Assembly (NCBI GenBank): GCA_947561585.1
Contig: CANNZV010000338.1
Span: 62,024-126,023, forward strand
Direction of reading: 5' to 3'
DNA: 64,000 nucleotides
Source: Caprella mutica
Taxonomy: Eukaryota; Arthropoda; Malacostraca; Amphipoda; Caprellidae
Under the pieces are notes generated by a model. That model saw nothing but the letters and a program-made list of their open reading frames with translations. It did no database searches and was not told the origin of the DNA. The position numbers and the translations under genes were made by a program. This document shows, piece after piece, positions 59,813 to 64,000 of the stretch; positions within the stretch are counted from its first letter, which is position 1; each line of letters begins with the position of its first letter.

Positions 59813-60074
59813 CTGTACTTTATGAAAATGTGGACAAATTTGTGCTTATTGGCTAATCAAACTGTATTTCTACATTGCCACACATCACCAAAGTAGCTAG
59901 CTACAATTAATTTCATAATTTATGCCAATACGGAAATATTTTTCAACTTTCACATACAAAAATATATTTGGTATTTATGTAGGAACAAAGTAAAGAAAGT
60001 CCAGTAAGTTTAAAGGAATGACATGAAAGATGCAAAGTAATTTAAAAAAAGATGTGCCTAGCAAACACATGTCA

Positions 60075-60976
60075 AACTCATTAGGGTTAACATAAATGGC
60101 TTTATGTAGCTAATGTGTAGTTTGTTTTATCTGCTAGCATGTTGTACTGAACACTTTATGATTGTTTAATGACCTGGGTTCACCCTTCGCCCCCTGATAC
60201 ATCTAATTGATAAAGATTTAATTGATATAATTTACGCATTACATTGTGCGTCTTTATGCGCCACGTAAAATATCTAATTATCCACAAATTTTATTGATAT
60301 GCACCTATACTTAACATTGTTTCTAAGGGTTCAGGAGGTGTTCTTTACAATGGTATCAATCCAAATATAGATTTATACACTAGTTTTTGAGCGAATAGTG
60401 GTGCAAAAAGACACCTGCCTAAACTTTTATTAAGCAGAAGTATTTATGCACTAACCAAAACCTAATTTACAAAACTCTGGTCTGTAACATGAATCTGACA
60501 TTACAGAAATGAACTTCAACTATTTTCTGAGGTTTGTGCAAAATTTAGAGTATATAGACTTATAAATTTTTTTGTTATTAGTAAATTACGCACTATTTAT
60601 ATTTTCATGTGTCGCAATATTGAAGCTATGCTTTCATAGGTGTTACTTGTTCAAACAAAGCTATGACACTATTTCAGTGTAGCTACTTCCAAGAATGTTT
60701 CCGCTTGTTCAGAAGCTGCTCATTACGATGGCATAATCCAAATTTGGAATGAAATCTCCTAGCTTCAAAGTTAATAGGGGTGCATAAATATGCCCGCAAA
60801 TTTCTAAGCGTAAGGACGCCTGCCTCGAGACTACTAGTAGAAACAATGGTTCAGGTACTGTAAGTCATAAATTTAGTAGGTACAATAATTATCAAATTCA
60901 CTCCAGTCACCATAATTAACTATCTGATAGATCGTACAGGTACAAAGGTGCGCCACTCAGCTTTTATATACATATC
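60075..60976. mobile_element. diverged relative of the 58803 element
   Basis: 60087-60180 aligns with the core of 58803-59261 (AAATGGCTTTATGTAGC, TTTATGATTGTTTAATGACC). The right end GGTGCGCCACTCAGCTTTTA followed by TACATATC matches its terminus. The left end and target duplication are not identified. Confidence 0.55.
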
Positions 60977-61642
60977 TAAATTCCCAGTCTGCAAAAGATG
61001 AATGAAGATGTAAAGTTTATGACTGTTGAGATAAATAAATTGGGAAAATGTTAATGGATCAGAGTTGAAAGTTGGATATTTCACTCCAATTGCAATTTCA
61101 AGGCTAGAATTTACAATCAAAATATTGCCAATAGAAGGGCAAGTAAGGACTTTCTTTATTTGCTACCTGGACTTCTCAGCAAAATACATGAAAATATACC
61201 TGTCTGCAATATGCATCCCTGTCACTAAAAATCTTTGGAGATATTTTTTGAGTGAAAATATATCTTTGTAAGATCTTGGAGTCTATTTCCTAATTAACTA
61301 CTAATATAATAATTCATAATTTTAACATTTCTGTCAATGTTTTAGCTACTAGCTATTACACTAATTAGTTAGCTACTGAATCCATAGATAATCCTGATAG
61401 ATTGAAAGACATTTGAAGAATGATAATTTTATCATAATAATTAATTTCTATATTATTTTGCAGGAATGTATCGGATATTTTTAGGGGCAGCTATATCTCG
61501 AGGACGCCTTACAGTGAAAATACAGCTAATGTCTTTCATCCATTCAAATTATCAAAGGTTTTCTTTTTTACATACTTCGACTTCAACTTGCAATGTGTAT
61601 GTCGTATCAGTTGGACTCTACTAGTTAGCTATAGCCAGTAGA
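60977..61642. other. upstream region of the right-hand gene
   Basis: No certain promoter motif. 61150-61215 has TTCTCAGCAAAATACATG, a remnant of the 39090-type MITE. Confidence 0.4.
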
Positions 61643-64000
61643 ATGACAGTTCTGCTCTCATTTTTGAGTAGAAAAATCTCCAAATATCCAGTTAAAGGTA
61701 TGTTTGTAATATCTTTTGTTGTAAAGTTAATGCCATATAATTAACAAAGGCAAATGCTGATTTAAAAAACTGAATTCTATAAAAAAATTGAATATATAGT
61801 AACAATTAATATAGCTAAATCGGATATTCCATATTAATTTCTTGATGTTTTTATTGTGATATATGTTCAATTTGCAATTCCCATAACAAGAAAGCTAGTT
61901 TGGTAGTTAGCTATATAATTATCTGGCTGACTGTTCTTATCTTCTTCCAGAATCTACTACACAAGTATCCCTGGAAACATCAATAATGTCTACACCATCT
62001 GATGATGATTGGATTAGCAATGATGACTGCAGTGAAACTGACAAACCACCTGTTTGTAAAAGCTCACATCAAGCTAAGAACAAGAGAAAGTCTTCTAAAA
62101 ATAGTGTGTCTCTCTCGCTGTCTAAACTAAGGAAGAGAAGGAGAAGTAGGAGTGGCAACAGAAAAAGAGGGAAGCAGTGGAATGTATCATCTTGTGACTC
62201 CTTCATGAACATTTCTAAATCTGAGAAAATTTCGAAATCTTCTAAGAAATCCAAAGCGGAGGCTGATGAAGTGATGGAATCAACCGAAGGGGATGAAACA
62301 CAAATAATTGTGGATCAGCTCATTAATTTGAACGAAAGGTCAGTATTTACTCTCCATACTATTAAGAAATTGAACAATCAATTTAAATTTATATATAGCT
62401 AACAATGCTAAGGAGGATTCCATATTCAAGAGGCTGGCAGATTGTAAGCCAATTTTGAGTCAAAATTTCACAAATTCTTAGCCTAACCATTTTTGGCTCA
62501 TTTATGAAAATTTCAAGTCAAAATTAACCTGGGAACATAGGAATTAATTAAAAAAAATAGCTAAATCATTTACACAATACACATATCTGAGTTTTGACCT
62601 TTTGAAAGGTAAGACAATAAACATAGCTACTCAAAAAAAGGTAAATGTTTAGGTAGCTAATGGCTCAATTATTTATATTCAGCAATGCTAAATATCTAAC
62701 TGTTATTTTAATTTACCAATCTTATAGCTTTACTATTTATATTTACTGTGATATGAACCTAATGTGAACCTAATATCTAGCTATAGCTAATTGATTAACC
62801 TACAGCTATCAATTGATAAATTTTAGTTTTCTAGCTAGCTACATGCTGATAATTTCAAACTAACTTTCCACATCTTGTCATTTAGCTACAGATTTTGATA
62901 ATTAGGGCTTGGCTTGCAAAACTAACTTTCTGATATGAGCAAAAGCTATAGGTAGCTAAATGTTATTTTGAAACTGAATAATTCAGCTATGAATAATTTG
63001 CTACATTTTTTTACAGTTATGCATCTCATGAGAGAAAATTAAATGCTTCTAAATTATTGAAGGAAAAAGAAGTGAATAAAATGGATCAAGTAAATACAGT
63101 AAGTTTCCAACCATTCTTATCTCTAAATTAGTTAGTTAAAATTAACTATATTATTAGCTACCAAATTTTGTTATGCCTCACTGTGTTTTATTAATTTCAA
63201 TTTCCAATTCATTTCTTCTCAGATCACCCCCCAAAAGTCAATGGAAAGTTCTGTAACCAAAGAACTGCCCTCCTCAAATGCCTTCAAAAAGTACATCACC
63301 AGGAAAAATGCTAAGGGTGTATTCGAATCAACGCCTTCAGTTAGCTCCAAGACAGCAAACAAGAGAAAAGCAACTGATGCTCCTGAAAATGTGCCAAAAA
63401 AAGCTAAATGTGAGTTATTATTAATCACTGCTAGTTGATTAATTGTAGCAATGTAGTTAATTTATATATAAATATTAGGAGGAGTTTTATTACTGCGAAA
63501 TTTTTAGTTGAAATTTAATAGTTTTCAGCTACTGATTATTTTATGATGTCTTGCTATGTAAGATTTTGCTTAATGGAAAAATTATGAATATTCATCATTT
63601 TCTTGGTAGCTGATTAAGATTTTTAGCTTGCGGGTTAAATGTAACCATGTAGCTACTAATTTTCTGGCTATTTACTAAATATGAAACTTTTCGGAATTAA
63701 TTTTGACTAATTACCTAAATCTATGATGTTGCACACAAACTGTACCTTCTCACTTTCTATTTAATTCCATTTCTATTTATTCCTCAGGCTCCTTAATCAT
63801 GAAAGACAAAAGTGTGAACTCAAGTGCTGATATTACTTCAAATAAAAGTAATTGGGATGAAGAATTACGAGCTCTCCTCCAAACCACTACCTCAGATACT
63901 ATTACTTCAGCATCTAAGACCAATTATTCCTCAGCTTGCACGTCAGTTTGTAGCACTCCTAGAAAAGGAGGCGAAAGTCGCAATAGCATGTCACTTCATG
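61643..64000 (+). CDS. unrecognised Lys/Ser-rich protein, 5 exons, 3' end beyond window
   Basis: Exons 61643-61697, 61951-62338, 63017-63098, 63223-63409 and 63788-64000 (runs off the edge) have GT-AG boundaries and compatible phases; 308 codons are open. The start MTVLLSFLSRKISKYPVK joins in frame to a second exon containing another Met (61986, MSTPSDDDW), so either could be the start. The protein is rich in Lys, Arg, Ser and acidic residues. Basic clusters such as KLRKRRRSRSGNRKRGK and NKRKATDAPENVPKKAK look like nuclear localisation signals, and it has many possible phosphorylation sites. I recognise no domain. A nuclear or chromatin role is inference only. Confidence 0.7.
62415..62620. 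mobile_element. word-bearing MITE relative (AATTTTGGCTC type), decayed
   Basis: In an intron of the right-hand gene. AGAGGCTGGCAGATTGTAAG, CCAATTTTGAGTC, GGCTCATTT and GGAACATAGGAATTAATTA follow the order of the 58727 element, with many changes. Confidence 0.55.

Noticed and set aside
1..64000. tRNA or rRNA genes
   Set aside because: None recognised by eye; the only tRNA-like match is the Copia primer-binding site.

Overview
This window is nuclear DNA from an invertebrate animal. It is AT-rich and its genes are broken by short GT-AG introns. It encodes a class-VI type P4-ATPase and an MCM2 with animal-like N-terminal acidic/SSPGR architecture, and it is crowded with DNA transposons, MITEs, minisatellites and one Copia retrotransposon. 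I cannot fix the phylum from sequence alone. The abundance of TAGCTA/TAGGTA words would suit a sponge or another non-vertebrate lineage, but that is a guess.

Layout. (1) 437-15960, minus strand: 21 consecutive exons of an ATP11-like phospholipid flippase, a 905-codon open frame. Both ends are missing: the start exon is not found to the right and the last membrane segments lie beyond base 1. Its introns hold hAT-type MITEs, a pogo-like MITE and several minisatellites. (2) 16-32 kb: transposon graveyard. Two almost identical DD37D (maT-like) mariners lie in opposite orientation at 19.5 and 29.4 kb, with an old relative at 22.1 kb. A hAT-like element (27917-31131, perfect 8-bp target duplication) has two mariner-type elements nested inside it. 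(3) 32427-41227, minus strand: complete MCM2 (12 exons, 917 aa) with a six-base coding start exon and E2F/MCB-like sites just upstream. (4) 42-48 kb: a cluster of 235-260 bp MITEs with 8-bp target duplications. They share a constant internal module but each carries its own reiterated short word. A TA-flanked minisatellite-bearing element follows at 44862-45991. (5) 48010-58102: a three-layer nest. A GCGTC-ended, pogo-related element is split by a Copia element (48542-56544), whose pol is split in turn by a GCGTC-ended element carrying about 80 copies of a 22-bp repeat. (6) 58-61 kb: more nested word-bearing MITEs. (7) 61643-64000, plus strand: the start of an unrecognised Lys/Ser-rich, probably nuclear protein gene.

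The cellular genes are not an operon and I see no functional link between them. The most unusual content is the set of small mobile elements. At least two families keep a conserved core or spacer while the short motif repeated around it differs completely from copy to copy.
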